A stretch of 64,000 nucleotides of DNA, taken from the NCBI GenBank assembly GCA_015064955.1, contig SVRD01000007.1:1-64000 (forward strand), written 5' to 3'. Under the pieces are notes generated by a model. That model was not told the DNA's origin and made no database searches. It worked only from the letters and a program-made list of their open reading frames with translations. Numbering within the stretch: the first letter of the stretch is position 1; every line of letters begins with the position of its first letter. The stretch comes from Oscillospiraceae bacterium (GTDB taxonomy: Bacteria > Bacillota > Clostridia > Oscillospirales > CAG-382). A program made the translations under genes and the position numbers. This document shows positions 9,060 through 17,916 of the stretch, in pieces.

Positions 9060-11540
9060 TTAGTCCTTTGCATCGTACCAGCTTTTGCCGATTCCGATAT
9101 CTACCTTCAGCGGTACGTTGAGCTCTGCCGCGCCCTGCATAGCCTCGCGCAGTATTGCCTTTGCTTGCTCTGCTTCGTCTGTCGGAGCTTCGATTATCAG
9201 CTCGTCGTGGATCTGAAGTATAAGCCTTGCTTTGAGTCCCGCTTCCTTTAGCATTCTGTCGGTGCGGATCATCGCAATTTTTATCAAATCAGCTGCTGCG
9301 CCTTGAATCGGGGTGTTCATCGCGACGCGCTCGCCGAATGCCTGAAGATTTTTGTTCGATACCGCAAGCTCGGGGATATAGCGCCGTCTGCCGAATATGG
9401 TTTCGACGTATCCCTTTTCGCGTGCATCGCGCTTTGCGTTTTCGAGATATTCTCGCACTCCGCTGTATTTATTCAGATAGCTCGAAATATATTCGGCTGC
9501 CGTTTTTCTCGGTATCTTCAGATCCTGCGACAGCGAATAATCGCCGATTCCGTAGATAATACCGAAATTGACCGCCTTTGCACGCTTTCGCATTTCCTCG
9601 GTGACCGAATCGAACGGCACACCGAACACCTGACTTGCGGTAACTGTATGAATATCGGCGTCGTTGTTGAATGCGTCGATAAGCGTTTCATCATACGCAA
9701 CGCTTGCAAGCACTCGCAATTCGATCTGTGAATAGTCGGCGTCGATCAAAACACAACCGTCGGGAGCAACAAAGAATTTTCGCAATTCCTTGCCCTTTTC
9801 ACTGCGAACGGGAATGTTTTGCAGATTGGGCTCTGCCGACGAAAGTCTGCCCGTGAGAGTCTGGGTCTGCTTGAACGTGGTGTGTATTCGTCCATCGTCC
9901 GAAATCTGCTTTCCGAGCCCGTCACAGTAGGTGTTTTTCAGCTTTGAATCCTTGCGGTAGTCGAGTATCAGCTCGATTATCGGGTGGTAATTAATAAGCT
10001 TTTCAAGCACCGAAACGTCGGTGGAGTAACCGCTTTTTGTTTTGCGGTAGTGGGGAAGCATAAGCTTTTCAAAAAGAATCTGCCCCAACTGCTTCGGTGA
10101 ATTGATATTGAATTTTTCGCCCGCCAGACTCCAGATCGCTTCTTCCTCTTCGGAAATCGTGCGTTCGAGCAAGCTTCCGAATTCGTCGAGAGCGTTTTTG
10201 TCGACCTCGAATCCGTAGTATTCCATATCGCAAAGCACTTTTGCTAAAGGAAGCTCGATATATTCGTAAAGCCGTTTTTGTGCGGGTGTGAGCTTTTCGG
10301 TCAGCTTTTCAAAAAGCTCGGGGAGCAGCGACGGCGTTATTTCTCCTGCTGAAACGCCGAGATTATCAAGCACCACCTTGCCGAAGCTGACGCCGTTGTC
10401 GGCAGGTGAGCAAACGTAGGCAAGCAGTGAAACGTCCTGTATCGGCGAAACAAATTCGACCTGGTTCGATTTCGCGAGATGCAGAATCTCCTTCGATGAC
10501 CAGCAAACCGCACTCTCGCATAAAGCCGCAAGCCTTATACCCTCGTTCGCGTCGCCGCGGTAAAGCTTACCGTCGACGAATAAAGAAAGCTCGTCTTCAT
10601 AATTCAGAAAAACAGTCTTGCCTTTAAGCGACGGCATTTCCGAAATCGGAAGATAATCTTCCTCGGGGAGTGCCTCGGGCGCGATACTGTCGAGCTTTTC
10701 TAAAAATTGGCGGAAGCCGAGTCTTGTGTAAAGCTCGCGAAGCTTTAAAATATCGCTTCCGTTGTATGCCGTGTCGCCGATTTCACAGCCGAGCGGAACA
10801 TCGAGCTTGATTTCGGCAAGAAAACGCGAGGTATATGCGCTTTCCTTTCCTTCGGCAAGCTTTTTGCCGATACTGCCGCTTATCTCGTCTGCGTGGGCAT
10901 AGATATTATCAAGCGAGCCGTATTGCTGCATCAGCTTCAGCGCGCCCTTTTCGCCGATTCCCGCAACACCGGGAATATTATCCGACGAGTCGCCCATAAT
11001 CGCCTTGACGTCAATAAGCTGCTTCGGCTCGACACCGTATTTTTCTTTTATTTCAACAGGAGTCGTAACCTTTGTGTCCTCGTTCGAGGAAAGAAGCACG
11101 GTTACGTTTTCGTTTATAAGCTGAAAGCTGTCGCGGTCACCCGTTACTATAAAGGTATGCTCGCCAAGCTTGGAAAGCTCATTGGAAAGTGTGCCGAGTA
11201 CGTCGTCCGCCTCGTATCCCGCAACCTCGATAACCTTTAATCCGAGTGCGCTTGCGAGCTCGTGTGCATAGGGAAGCTGGGCTGCAAGATCGTCGGGCAT
11301 CGGCTTTCTCGTCGCCTTGTAAAAATCGCAGGCTTTGTGGCGGAAGGTCTTTTCCTTCAGGTCAAATGCGATCGCGGCGTATGACGGAGAAGTGCCGATT
11401 TGGGAAAATGCTTTGTTTATCATTCCGACAAATCCGAACAGCGCGTTTGTGGGCAATCCGTCGGGTGCGTTCAATGGGCGCACGCCGTAAAATGCACGGT
11501 TAAGTATGCTGTTTCCGTCAAAAATCAATGCTTTTCCCAT
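9060..11540 (-). CDS. polA: DNA polymerase I
   Basis: PolA fills gaps and removes RNA primers in replication and repair. The 826 residues hold a 5'-3' nuclease (1-290; LIFDGNSILNRAFYG, ADDVLGTL, GDSSDNIPGVAGIGEKGA), a middle domain of about 150 residues with no visible DxE exonuclease motif, and a family A polymerase (about 430-826) with motif A DADYSQIELRVLA, motif B RAKAVNFGIIYG and motif C QIHDELI. The protein is shorter than the E. coli enzyme and probably lacks proofreading, as in many Bacillota. It is first in a ten-gene minus operon; a good ribosome site (GGAGC) precedes the ATG. Confidence 0.97.
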   Translation of the reverse strand: MGKALIFDGNSILNRAFYGVRPLNAPDGLPTNALFGFVGMINKAFSQIGTSPSYAAIAFDLKEKTFRHKACDFYKATRKPMPDDLAAQLPYAHELASALGLKVIEVAGYEADDVLGTLSNELSKLGEHTFIVTGDRDSFQLINENVTVLLSSNEDTKVTTPVEIKEKYGVEPKQLIDVKAIMGDSSDNIPGVAGIGEKGALKLMQQYGSLDNIYAHADEISGSIGKKLAEGKESAYTSRFLAEIKLDVPLGCEIGDTAYNGSDILKLRELYTRLGFRQFLEKLDSIAPEALPEEDYLPISEMPSLKGKTVFLNYEDELSLFVDGKLYRGDANEGIRLAALCESAVCWSSKEILHLAKSNQVEFVSPIQDVSLLAYVCSPADNGVSFGKVVLDNLGVSAGEITPSLLPELFEKLTEKLTPAQKRLYEYIELPLAKVLCDMEYYGFEVDKNALDEFGSLLERTISEEEEAIWSLAGEKFNINSPKQLGQILFEKLMLPHYRKTKSGYSTDVSVLEKLINYHPIIELILDYRKDSKLKNTYCDGLGKQISDDGRIHTTFKQTQTLTGRLSSAEPNLQNIPVRSEKGKELRKFFVAPDGCVLIDADYSQIELRVLASVAYDETLIDAFNNDADIHTVTASQVFGVPFDSVTEEMRKRAKAVNFGIIYGIGDYSLSQDLKIPRKTAAEYISSYLNKYSGVREYLENAKRDAREKGYVETIFGRRRYIPELAVSNKNLQAFGERVAMNTPIQGAAADLIKIAMIRTDRMLKEAGLKARLILQIHDELIIEAPTDEAEQAKAILREAMQGAAELNVPLKVDIGIGKSWYDAKD

Positions 11541-11570
11541 TACATCAGCTCCACATAATTATTCAGTATT

Positions 11571-11599
11571 ATTTTATCACTTCAAACACTCAAAGTCAA
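11571..11599 (-). promoter_or_regulatory. sigma-A-type promoter of the polA operon
   Basis: On the minus strand TTGACT, a 17-nt spacer and TAAAAT lie about 30 nt upstream of the polA start. No other comparably strong promoter is seen until the end of the operon. Confidence 0.7.
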
Positions 11600-11621
11600 T
11601 AAATATATAATAAATATAAGA

Positions 11622-11652
11622 AGAAAAAACAGCCCGCAGCGGTTGGGCTGCA
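11622..11652 (-). terminator. terminator of the small membrane protein gene
   Basis: On the minus strand CAGCCC and GGGCTG pair around an 8-nt loop and are followed by GTTTTTTC. It ends the 79-residue gene and separates it from the polA promoter. Confidence 0.75.
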
Positions 11653-11669
11653 GGCTGAATTTTGATTTC

Positions 11670-11909
11670 TTATTTAAGAATCTTGAAATAGTCCAAGCAG
11701 GAAAGAGCAATACCTATAAGAACGTAAAGCTCGACAAAGCCGCCGATGATACCGAAGATAACACCGATGATCTTGATACCTGCGAGAAGACCGATAACTA
11801 CGCCGACGATAGCTGCAACAACGATCTGGATAATGATGTTGATAACCAAAGCGGCAACGTCATTCTTTGTAGTAAAGGAAACAGGCCAAATTTTCTTGAG
11901 AAGATCCAT
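11670..11909 (-). CDS. small hydrophobic membrane protein
   Basis: A 79-residue protein begins behind a strong GGAGG ribosome site and has its own promoter and terminator, so it is a real monocistronic gene. It is dominated by two or three membrane helices rich in Ile, Val and Gly (IIIQIVVAAIVGVVIGLLAG, GVIFGIIGGF); the G-x-x-x-G spacing would allow close helix packing. I do not recognise the family and infer only that it sits in the cell membrane. Confidence 0.7.
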   Translation of the reverse strand: MDLLKKIWPVSFTTKNDVAALVINIIIQIVVAAIVGVVIGLLAGIKIIGVIFGIIGGFVELYVLIGIALSCLDYFKILK

Positions 11910-11938
11910 AATTTACCTCCAAAATATTGATTGTGGTT

Positions 11939-11967
11939 ATTTTAATACTTTTAATTTGATAATGCAA
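11939..11967 (-). promoter_or_regulatory. promoter of the small membrane protein gene
   Basis: TTGCAT, 17 nt, TAAAAT on the minus strand, about 30 nt upstream of the start codon. Confidence 0.6.
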
Positions 11968-12024
11968 TAGGTTTTATGCAATTTTTTATTACGCTTTGGG
12001 AAATCTTTTGGATTTCGTTAAGCA

Positions 12025-12879
12025 TTATATGCACGAAAAGAGATTTTCGGGATCGTATTCGGGCACAGCGCCGAGCTGTGTTACGACATAATCGCTCAAA
12101 GCGATCGCGCGGTCGAGGCATTTTTCGATAGTGTAGCCCGAAAGCAGACTTGTCAAAAAGCACGCCGCGAAGCTGTCGCCTGCGCCGACTGTCGAAACCG
12201 GCTTGCCCTTGGGCTTGTCGGAATAGAGAACAACGCGGTTTTTGCAATCGTAGATCATCGCGCCGTTCTTGCCGAGAGTAAGGCAGATATATTTCAGCTT
12301 TTTATAACGCTTTGCAAGATCAAAGCAGATGTTTACGTGGTCGCGGTTGCCGAAAAATCCGATTTCCTCGTCGGATATCTTCAGAATCGTCGTTTCGGCA
12401 AGCATCGCGCTTACAAGCTCGCGGGTGTAAAAGCTGCCGCGGAAGTTCACGTCAAAAAATACTTCCTTGCGCTTTACGTATTTGAGAAGCTTTTCAAAGC
12501 TTCGTCTCGAATCGGGCGAGCGCATAGCTAGAGTGCCCATATAGAGAGCATCGTATTCTCCGCTCGGCAACACGTCGGGAATGTGATCGTATGCGACATC
12601 AGTTACAAGATCGTATTTCGGCATACCGTTTTCAAGCGTTACCGCGCAGTAACCGGTTTTGTATCTGCGGTCGGTTGCGATATAGTCACAGCGGATTCCC
12701 AAACGCTTTGCTTCCTCCAATGCATCGGCACCGTTTTCGTCCGCGCCGACAGCCGAAACAAGATAGCTTTCCGCGCCGAGCCTTGCCGAATGCGCGGCGA
12801 AGTTAAAGGGGGCGCCGCCGATCTTTTTTTCATCGGGAAAAACATCCCAGAGTATTTCGCCGAAAGAAAGAATTTTCAT
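12025..12879 (-). CDS. PfkB family carbohydrate kinase (fructokinase-like)
   Basis: This 284-residue sugar kinase has the N-terminal substrate signature GEILWDVFPDEKKIGGAPFNFA and the C-terminal catalytic signature STVGAGDSFAACF, where the Asp is the family's catalytic base. The GGAPFNFA and LGAVPEY details resemble bacterial fructokinases, but ribokinase-type substrates cannot be excluded. It acts in the cytoplasm, phosphorylating a free sugar with ATP. It lies downstream of the solute-binding lipoprotein, with a terminator between them, and starts behind AGGAGC. Confidence 0.88.
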   Translation of the reverse strand: MKILSFGEILWDVFPDEKKIGGAPFNFAAHSARLGAESYLVSAVGADENGADALEEAKRLGIRCDYIATDRRYKTGYCAVTLENGMPKYDLVTDVAYDHIPDVLPSGEYDALYMGTLAMRSPDSRRSFEKLLKYVKRKEVFFDVNFRGSFYTRELVSAMLAETTILKISDEEIGFFGNRDHVNICFDLAKRYKKLKYICLTLGKNGAMIYDCKNRVVLYSDKPKGKPVSTVGAGDSFAACFLTSLLSGYTIEKCLDRAIALSDYVVTQLGAVPEYDPENLFSCI

Positions 12880-12891
12880 AATTGCTCCTGT

Positions 12892-12922
12892 AAAAGCCGA
12901 AGCCCGAAAGGGTTTCGGGCTT
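12892..12922 (-). terminator. terminator after the solute-binding protein gene
   Basis: A perfect stem (GAAGCCCGAA / TTCGGGCTTC) with a short loop is followed by GGCTTTTA on the minus strand. It could partly limit expression of the kinase downstream. Confidence 0.75.
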
Positions 12923-12946
12923 CGTTATTAATTGCATAGCGATAGA

Positions 12947-14500
12947 TTATTCGTTGTCCTTGTAGAAGCCGAGAGTTTCTTCGAGGTCGTTCAGAGCCTT
13001 GCCGGAAACCGAATCGTACTGAGAAGCAAAGGTGCCTACGTTTGCACTTGCCATATTGTGAAGCAAGGTGCCGAGGTCGCCCCAACGGTAAACGAGACCA
13101 ACGTCACATCCGCGGGAGGGAACGATGTAATCGTTGAGCATTTCTGCAGAATCGTCGTCGCGTATCTTCATATATTCGAGAATTTCCTGATAGTTGGGAG
13201 CAACGGTGTTAAGACTTTCTGCGCCCATTACGTTGAGTACGTCGATAACCATAGTGAGCTGAGAATCGGGCACACAGGAGGGAACTGCAAAGCAGGTGGA
13301 GGACCAGGGGTTAACGAGAGAATAGTAGTTATCCTGACCCTTGTCAGCCTTGGGAACGGGAACCATACCGAAGTGCTGTTCCATCGCGCTGCCTAAGTTG
13401 ATAACACTGCCAACGCCTGCGTTGTAGAAGAGTGCTCTGCCGTCGGTAAAGCCCTTTTCAACAAGCTCGCTGGGCCACTGAACTACGTTGAAGTAGTCGT
13501 TTGCGGAAATGTAGTGTTCCTTGTCCTGAACGAATTCCTGAAGCTTTTCCATAAGCTTTGCACTGCGTTCGTTGAACATAGAAAGTGCGGGGTAGCCGTC
13601 CTTGTCGGGCTGTGCTATTCTTTCGCCGGATGCATAGAAGATGCTCCACATATCGTCGAGCTGACCGCCCCAGCCGAATACGTCCTCGTAGTCGATCTTG
13701 TTGTCGCCGGTGGTGTCCTGACCGCCGATGAGCGAGGTTGCTTCAAATACAACGTCAACAGTCCAGTCGCCGCTGCGAACCAAGTCGTAGGGATTTGCAC
13801 CGAACTGATCGTTGAGGCTGTTTTTATTCCAAAGGTCGAGGTTGAAGAAGAGAGCGGCGGTTGCGCTCTTGTTGCCGTAGCCGATATCACCGATGGTGAA
13901 GTAGAGCTGGTTGCCGATAGTCATGCTTGTGTTGAAGTCCTGATTCCACCAAGGAGCTTCGATCTGAAGGTCTTCGAAATCAGCGCCGAGAAGGTTGCGG
14001 AACTGACCGTCTGCCGCAAGCTTTGCGCCGTCGTAGAGGCAGGGAACAACGATCTGATATTCGGTGGTAGCCGAAAGGTTACCCTGAACTATGTAGTTGT
14101 ACATTCCGCCGCCGGGACGTCCGCCGGTATCGTGAACCTTAAGCTCCTCGATAGTGATACCGAGAATTTCTTCTACGTTTTCTGCGCGGAGCTTCAAGCT
14201 TTCGTTCAAAGCTTCGGGAATGGTCTGCTTTGTACCGTCTTCGTAGGTGTTGTAAAGTATTTCGGATTCATAGGTGGGGTTTACGCTGCAGGTGAGGAAG
14301 GTGATGGTTTCGCCTTCATAATTTTTTCCGCTGTACGAGCCAACGTATTTACCGTTTGCATCCTGATAGGGATTTACAACAGCGGACGCGTCGGAATTTG
14401 TGCTGCTGTTTTCGGTTTCGCTGTCTCCGCAAGCGGTAAGGCCGATTGCGCAGAGCATGCATAATACGAGCAAGAGCGAAAAAATCTTTGAAAATTTCAT
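12947..14500 (-). CDS. extracellular solute-binding lipoprotein (orphan)
   Basis: A 517-residue protein with a lipoprotein signal (LTAC, Cys24) and a Ser/Asn/Asp linker is followed by a periplasmic-binding-like fold of the sugar-binding (family 1-like) type. An internal calcium-type loop (DTTGDNKIDYED) is common in these proteins. It would bind an oligosaccharide outside the cell and deliver it to an ABC permease, but no permease or ATPase gene lies nearby. It has its own promoter and a terminator, so it is expressed alone. The family is likely; the ligand is unknown. Confidence 0.85.
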   Translation of the reverse strand: MKFSKIFSLLLVLCMLCAIGLTACGDSETENSSTNSDASAVVNPYQDANGKYVGSYSGKNYEGETITFLTCSVNPTYESEILYNTYEDGTKQTIPEALNESLKLRAENVEEILGITIEELKVHDTGGRPGGGMYNYIVQGNLSATTEYQIVVPCLYDGAKLAADGQFRNLLGADFEDLQIEAPWWNQDFNTSMTIGNQLYFTIGDIGYGNKSATAALFFNLDLWNKNSLNDQFGANPYDLVRSGDWTVDVVFEATSLIGGQDTTGDNKIDYEDVFGWGGQLDDMWSIFYASGERIAQPDKDGYPALSMFNERSAKLMEKLQEFVQDKEHYISANDYFNVVQWPSELVEKGFTDGRALFYNAGVGSVINLGSAMEQHFGMVPVPKADKGQDNYYSLVNPWSSTCFAVPSCVPDSQLTMVIDVLNVMGAESLNTVAPNYQEILEYMKIRDDDSAEMLNDYIVPSRGCDVGLVYRWGDLGTLLHNMASANVGTFASQYDSVSGKALNDLEETLGFYKDNE

Positions 14501-14529
14501 ATATATCCTCCTACTGTTTAATCAAATAT

Positions 14530-14558
14530 ACAATATCATAAAAGTTTTTCGATTTCAA
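14530..14558 (-). promoter_or_regulatory. promoter of the solute-binding protein gene
   Basis: TTGAAA, 17 nt, TATTGT on the minus strand, about 30 nt upstream of the ATG. Confidence 0.6.
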
Positions 14559-14594
14559 GAGTTTTTTTAAAAGAATAAAGCTTAGAAATCACTA

Positions 14595-14623
14595 TTGCAA
14601 AATTTGACGAAATATGTTAATAT
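14595..14623 (+). promoter_or_regulatory. promoter of the E2-like acyltransferase gene
   Basis: TTGCAA, 17 nt, TAATAT on the plus strand, ending 28 nt before the start codon. It is divergent from the solute-binding protein promoter. Confidence 0.55.
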
Positions 14624-14651
14624 GTTGTTAACCTTTATATCGGAGGCGCTT

Positions 14652-15542
14652 ATGACAAAAGAAGAAAAGAAGATGCAGAAGGCATTGAAAAAGAAGCATA
14701 AGAAAGAGGGAAGACGTGTCCGCACGCTCGATCCCATGCATTACGTCGGCATTTATTTGATGAAAACGCGCAACGACGCAACTAACTATTTTCCCGGTCA
14801 GATTGATATCGGCACTGCTGAGGCATATATAAAAGAAAAACGCGAGCAGGGGCTCAAGGAATTCAGCATTATGCACCTTTTTCTTGCCGCTTTTGTGCGT
14901 ATGTATTCACAGCACCCCGAAATGAACCGCTTTATCCGCGGCTCGCGTATCTATGCACGCAACAATATAGAAATCGCGATGACTATAAAAAAGGAAATGA
15001 AGGTCAACGCCGACGACACGGTTATAAAGCTCGTTTTCGAGCCTGATGCAACTGCCGAGGAGGTTTACCATATCACAAACAAGGTTATCGCAGATGCGCT
15101 TTCGGAAGACAGCGATTTCGACGGTGTTGTCAAGATTCTCAATTACATTCCCCGACTTGTTATGAAATTTATCGCGTGGTTGCTCAATATTCTCGAGTAT
15201 TTCGGACTGATACCCAAAAGCCTCACCTCTGTTTCGCCCTTTCACGGAAGTATGGTTATAACCTCGCTTGCGTCGCTCGGCATACCTCCGATATATCACC
15301 ATCTCTACAATTTCGGAAATATTCCGATATTCTTTGCTTTCGGTAAGCGTTACAACAAATACGAAATCACAAAGGACGGCACTCCCGAAAAGCACACTTA
15401 TATGGACTACCGCATTTCCTGCGACGAGCGTATTGCCGACGGTCACGCATATTCGGTTGCTTTGAGATATTTCAACAGCCTTATCCGCAAGCCCGAGCAA
15501 CTCGATACCCCGCCCGAAAAGATAGTTGAGGACATTCCCTAA
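14652..15542 (+). CDS. stand-alone 2-oxoacid dehydrogenase E2-like acyltransferase
   Basis: The start at 14652 (MTKEEKK, 296 residues) is fixed by CGGAGG. The protein matches the catalytic domain of dihydrolipoamide acyltransferases/chloramphenicol acetyltransferases (LFLAAFVRMYSQHPEMNRF, then a beta-strand region and the C-terminal motif), but has no lipoyl or peripheral-subunit domain. Instead of the family's catalytic DHRxxDG it has DERIADG: His is replaced by Glu while Asp-Gly are kept. No E1 or E3 genes are near. It is therefore probably not a classical E2; a CoA-dependent transferase or a non-catalytic relative is possible. Two hydrophobic stretches lie near residues 180-200. Confidence 0.75.
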   Translation: MTKEEKKMQKALKKKHKKEGRRVRTLDPMHYVGIYLMKTRNDATNYFPGQIDIGTAEAYIKEKREQGLKEFSIMHLFLAAFVRMYSQHPEMNRFIRGSRIYARNNIEIAMTIKKEMKVNADDTVIKLVFEPDATAEEVYHITNKVIADALSEDSDFDGVVKILNYIPRLVMKFIAWLLNILEYFGLIPKSLTSVSPFHGSMVITSLASLGIPPIYHHLYNFGNIPIFFAFGKRYNKYEITKDGTPEKHTYMDYRISCDERIADGHAYSVALRYFNSLIRKPEQLDTPPEKIVEDIP

Positions 15543-15547
15543 AATAC

Positions 15548-15584
15548 AAAGAGCTGAGGTTTTGACCTCAGCTCTTGACTTTTA
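15548..15584. terminator. bidirectional terminator
   Basis: An AGAGCTGAGGT / ACCTCAGCTCT stem with a 4-nt loop separates two convergent genes. T-rich tracts on both sides suggest that it serves both strands. Confidence 0.75.
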
Positions 15585-16325
15585 TTTGCCGAATTCTTTG
15601 AATTCCTCCGGAGTGCCGTTGAATACGTTCAGGTCGATAAACCTTTCGTCACCGCTGTAGCCTTCGAGCTTTCCTCGGTTGCTGTATTGCCAAAACGTCC
15701 ATTCGCGTCCGTCCGAAAGCGAGCCGACGTCGCCGTATACCGAGCGGATCCAAATCGCGTTTTCTTCAAAATCTCCCGCGATATAAAGCGAATAAAGCTC
15801 CTTTGTGGTATAGATTATCGGCTCGACGCCGTAATAGGTGCGAAGCGAGAATATCATTCTGTGAAGCTCTGCGGTAACCCGCTCCTTGTTGAGTTCATCC
15901 TCGTCGTAGCTTCCGTAGAATTCGAGGTCGATAACCGGAGGCAGCATATTTTCCTGCTTGGGAACGGTGTTTATAAAATTCGTCGCTTGGGAAAGACCGT
16001 CGCTTTCGAAGCTGAAGAAATGATAGGCGCCGATGCGGAGGTCGGTTTTTGCCGCCTCGGTGAAATTATACTCGAATCTTGCGTCGGCATATGCCGAGCC
16101 CTCGGTCGCTTTGATAAATGCAAAATCAATATCGTTCCCCGCGAGAGTTTGCCAATCTATTTCGCCCTGATAGTGCGAAACGTCGACACCGCGCACGGGA
16201 TAGGTTTCGGTATCCGGGTCGTTTACAAGGATGTTTCCGTTCCAGAAAAGAAATGCGAAGGTTAACGCGGCGAGTGCAAGAACGGCTGCGGATATTATTA
16301 TGATAAGCTTTGTTCTTTTCGTCAT
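15582..16325 (-). CDS. GH25 lysozyme (muramidase), membrane-anchored
   Basis: GH25 enzymes cut the beta-1,4 bond between N-acetylmuramic acid and N-acetylglucosamine in peptidoglycan. The 247-residue protein has an N-terminal membrane anchor or uncleaved signal (about 6-28), then one GH25 domain with GVDVSHYQGEIDW, FIKATEGSAY, the acidic VIDLEFYG motif and WTFWQYSNRG near the end. There is no SH3 or other cell-wall-binding domain. It is probably a cell-wall remodelling enzyme at the outer membrane face, with its own promoter and terminator. Confidence 0.9.
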   Translation of the reverse strand: MTKRTKLIIIISAAVLALAALTFAFLFWNGNILVNDPDTETYPVRGVDVSHYQGEIDWQTLAGNDIDFAFIKATEGSAYADARFEYNFTEAAKTDLRIGAYHFFSFESDGLSQATNFINTVPKQENMLPPVIDLEFYGSYDEDELNKERVTAELHRMIFSLRTYYGVEPIIYTTKELYSLYIAGDFEENAIWIRSVYGDVGSLSDGREWTFWQYSNRGKLEGYSGDERFIDLNVFNGTPEEFKEFGK

Positions 16326-16354
16326 ATAATACCTCCGAAGAAAGACTACATTTG

Positions 16355-16383
16355 ATTTTATATTATTATTATGATTTCGTCAA
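16355..16383 (-). promoter_or_regulatory. promoter of the GH25 gene
   Basis: TTGACG, 17 nt, TAAAAT on the minus strand, 30 nt upstream of the ATG. Confidence 0.65.
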
Positions 16384-16472
16384 TCTTTTTTGGCATTTTT
16401 GTGGCAAAATTCGCGGTTTGTTGAGCTTTTGATGTATCGATTTGAGAAAATTTTCCAATATTTCCAAAACTC

Positions 16473-16501
16473 TTGAAAAACATTAATCGTTGTGCTATGA
16501 T
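16473..16501 (+). promoter_or_regulatory. promoter of the antiporter gene
   Basis: TTGAAA, 17 nt, TATGAT on the plus strand, about 55 nt before the start codon. The 55-nt leader has no recognisable riboswitch. Confidence 0.55.
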
Positions 16502-16556
16502 TTCAAATCGAGTAAATGTGAATTTTATTTTAAAGTTTTGATATAGGAGTGTTAAT

Positions 16557-17852
16557 ATGGAAACATTGATGCCGATAGGCATTGCCATGACGGCGGGCCT
16601 TTTGCTCTCACGTCTTGTTAAAAAGCTCAAGCTCCCCGCAGTAACAGGTTATCTTATTGCGGGCGTACTCGTCGGTCCTTATTGCCTTGGTGCTCTCGGT
16701 AACGTTTTGGGACTTAATTGGCTCGGATTTGTACCTCTTTCGGTTGAAAGTTACGGCGTTCTCTGTGATGTGGCACTCGGATTTATCGCCTTTGCTATCG
16801 GTGATGAATTCAGAATCTCTTCGTTGAAGAAAATCGGTAAGCAGGCAACAGTTGTCGGTATTCTCCAGGCAATTGTGGCAACGGTCGTTGTTGACGCTGC
16901 ACTTATAGGCATTCATTTCCTTATGCCCGACAAGCTTCCGCTTGAATCGGCAATAATCCTCGGCGCAGTTGCAACCGCAACCGCACCCGCGGCAACCCTT
17001 ATGGTCGTACGTCAGTACAAGGCAAAGGGTAAATTGACCGATATGCTTCTTCCCGTTGTCGCTATCGACGACGCTGTCGGCTTGGTGGTATTTGCAATTT
17101 CGTTCGGTATCGCAAAATCCTTTGCTTCCTCAAGCGGTATGAGCATAGTTTCGGTTCTTGTCGAGCCGTTGCTCGAGGTTATCTGCTCGCTCTTGCTCGG
17201 TATTGTTCTCGGTGTATTCTTCAGCATGGCAGAAAAATACTTCAAATCCAACAGTAAGCGACTCACTCTTTCGATAACCTTTGTTATTATGGCGGTTGCA
17301 CTTTCGATGCTCAAGTTCGAAATCTGCGGCGTTCATATCGGTTTCTCGTCCTTGCTCGTTTGTATGATGCTTGCAACGGTATTCTGCAATACCTGCGATT
17401 TCTCCGAGGAAATTATGGGCAAGACAGACAAATGGACTGCGCCGCTCTTCCTTCTCTTCTTTGTTATTTCGGGTGCAGAGCTTCAGTTTGACGTTTTCAA
17501 GGATCCTGTTATAATCGTAATCGGTCTTATATATATCCTCACCCGTGCACTCGGTAAATATTACGGCGCGGGCTGGAGCGCACGTCTCACAAAGTGTCAT
17601 CCCGCTATTGTCAAGTATCTCGGCATAACTCTCTTCCCGCAGGCAGGCGTTGCACTCGGTATGTCCGCGATCGTTGCGGCCGACCCCGTATTTGCCGGAA
17701 CCTCTGTCGGAATCATCGTACGTAATATCACACTCTTTGCAGTGCTTATCTACGAGCTTGTCGGCCCGATGCTCACCAAGATCGCGCTTACAAAAGCAGG
17801 CGATATCACTCCCAGACAGGTTATCAACATCGGCGAAGAGGACGACGAATAA
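16557..17852 (+). CDS. cation/proton antiporter (CPA2-like)
   Basis: This 431-residue membrane protein has 11-13 predicted helices of the Na+/H+ exchanger fold. The opening RLVKKLKLPAVTGYLIAGVLVGP, the ATATAPAATLMVV segment and the AIDDAVGLVVF motif, with paired aspartates in the expected transport position, are typical of monovalent cation:proton antiporters. No C-terminal RCK/TrkA domain is present. It would exchange Na+ or K+ for H+ across the cell membrane; ion preference cannot be read. It is a single gene between its own promoter and terminator. Confidence 0.88.
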   Translation: METLMPIGIAMTAGLLLSRLVKKLKLPAVTGYLIAGVLVGPYCLGALGNVLGLNWLGFVPLSVESYGVLCDVALGFIAFAIGDEFRISSLKKIGKQATVVGILQAIVATVVVDAALIGIHFLMPDKLPLESAIILGAVATATAPAATLMVVRQYKAKGKLTDMLLPVVAIDDAVGLVVFAISFGIAKSFASSSGMSIVSVLVEPLLEVICSLLLGIVLGVFFSMAEKYFKSNSKRLTLSITFVIMAVALSMLKFEICGVHIGFSSLLVCMMLATVFCNTCDFSEEIMGKTDKWTAPLFLLFFVISGAELQFDVFKDPVIIVIGLIYILTRALGKYYGAGWSARLTKCHPAIVKYLGITLFPQAGVALGMSAIVAADPVFAGTSVGIIVRNITLFAVLIYELVGPMLTKIALTKAGDITPRQVINIGEEDDE

Positions 17853-17868
17853 AATCAATAAAGCAAAG

Positions 17869-17901
17869 CGGCACCGAACAAAGCGTTCGATGCCGTTTTT
17901 G
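17869..17901 (+). terminator. terminator of the antiporter gene
   Basis: CGGCACCGAAC pairs with GTTCGATGCCG (one mismatch) and is followed by a T-run on the plus strand. Confidence 0.7.
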
Positions 17902-17916
17902 TATAGATATTTATTG

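Noticed and set aside
13514-14464. 316-residue plus-strand ORF inside the solute-binding protein gene
   Set aside because: Antisense shadow; its content is the reverse complement of conserved solute-binding protein codons.
16502-16556. Ion- or nucleotide-sensing riboswitch before the antiporter gene
   Set aside because: The leader is only about 55 nt and AT-rich, without a stable conserved stem that I can recognise.
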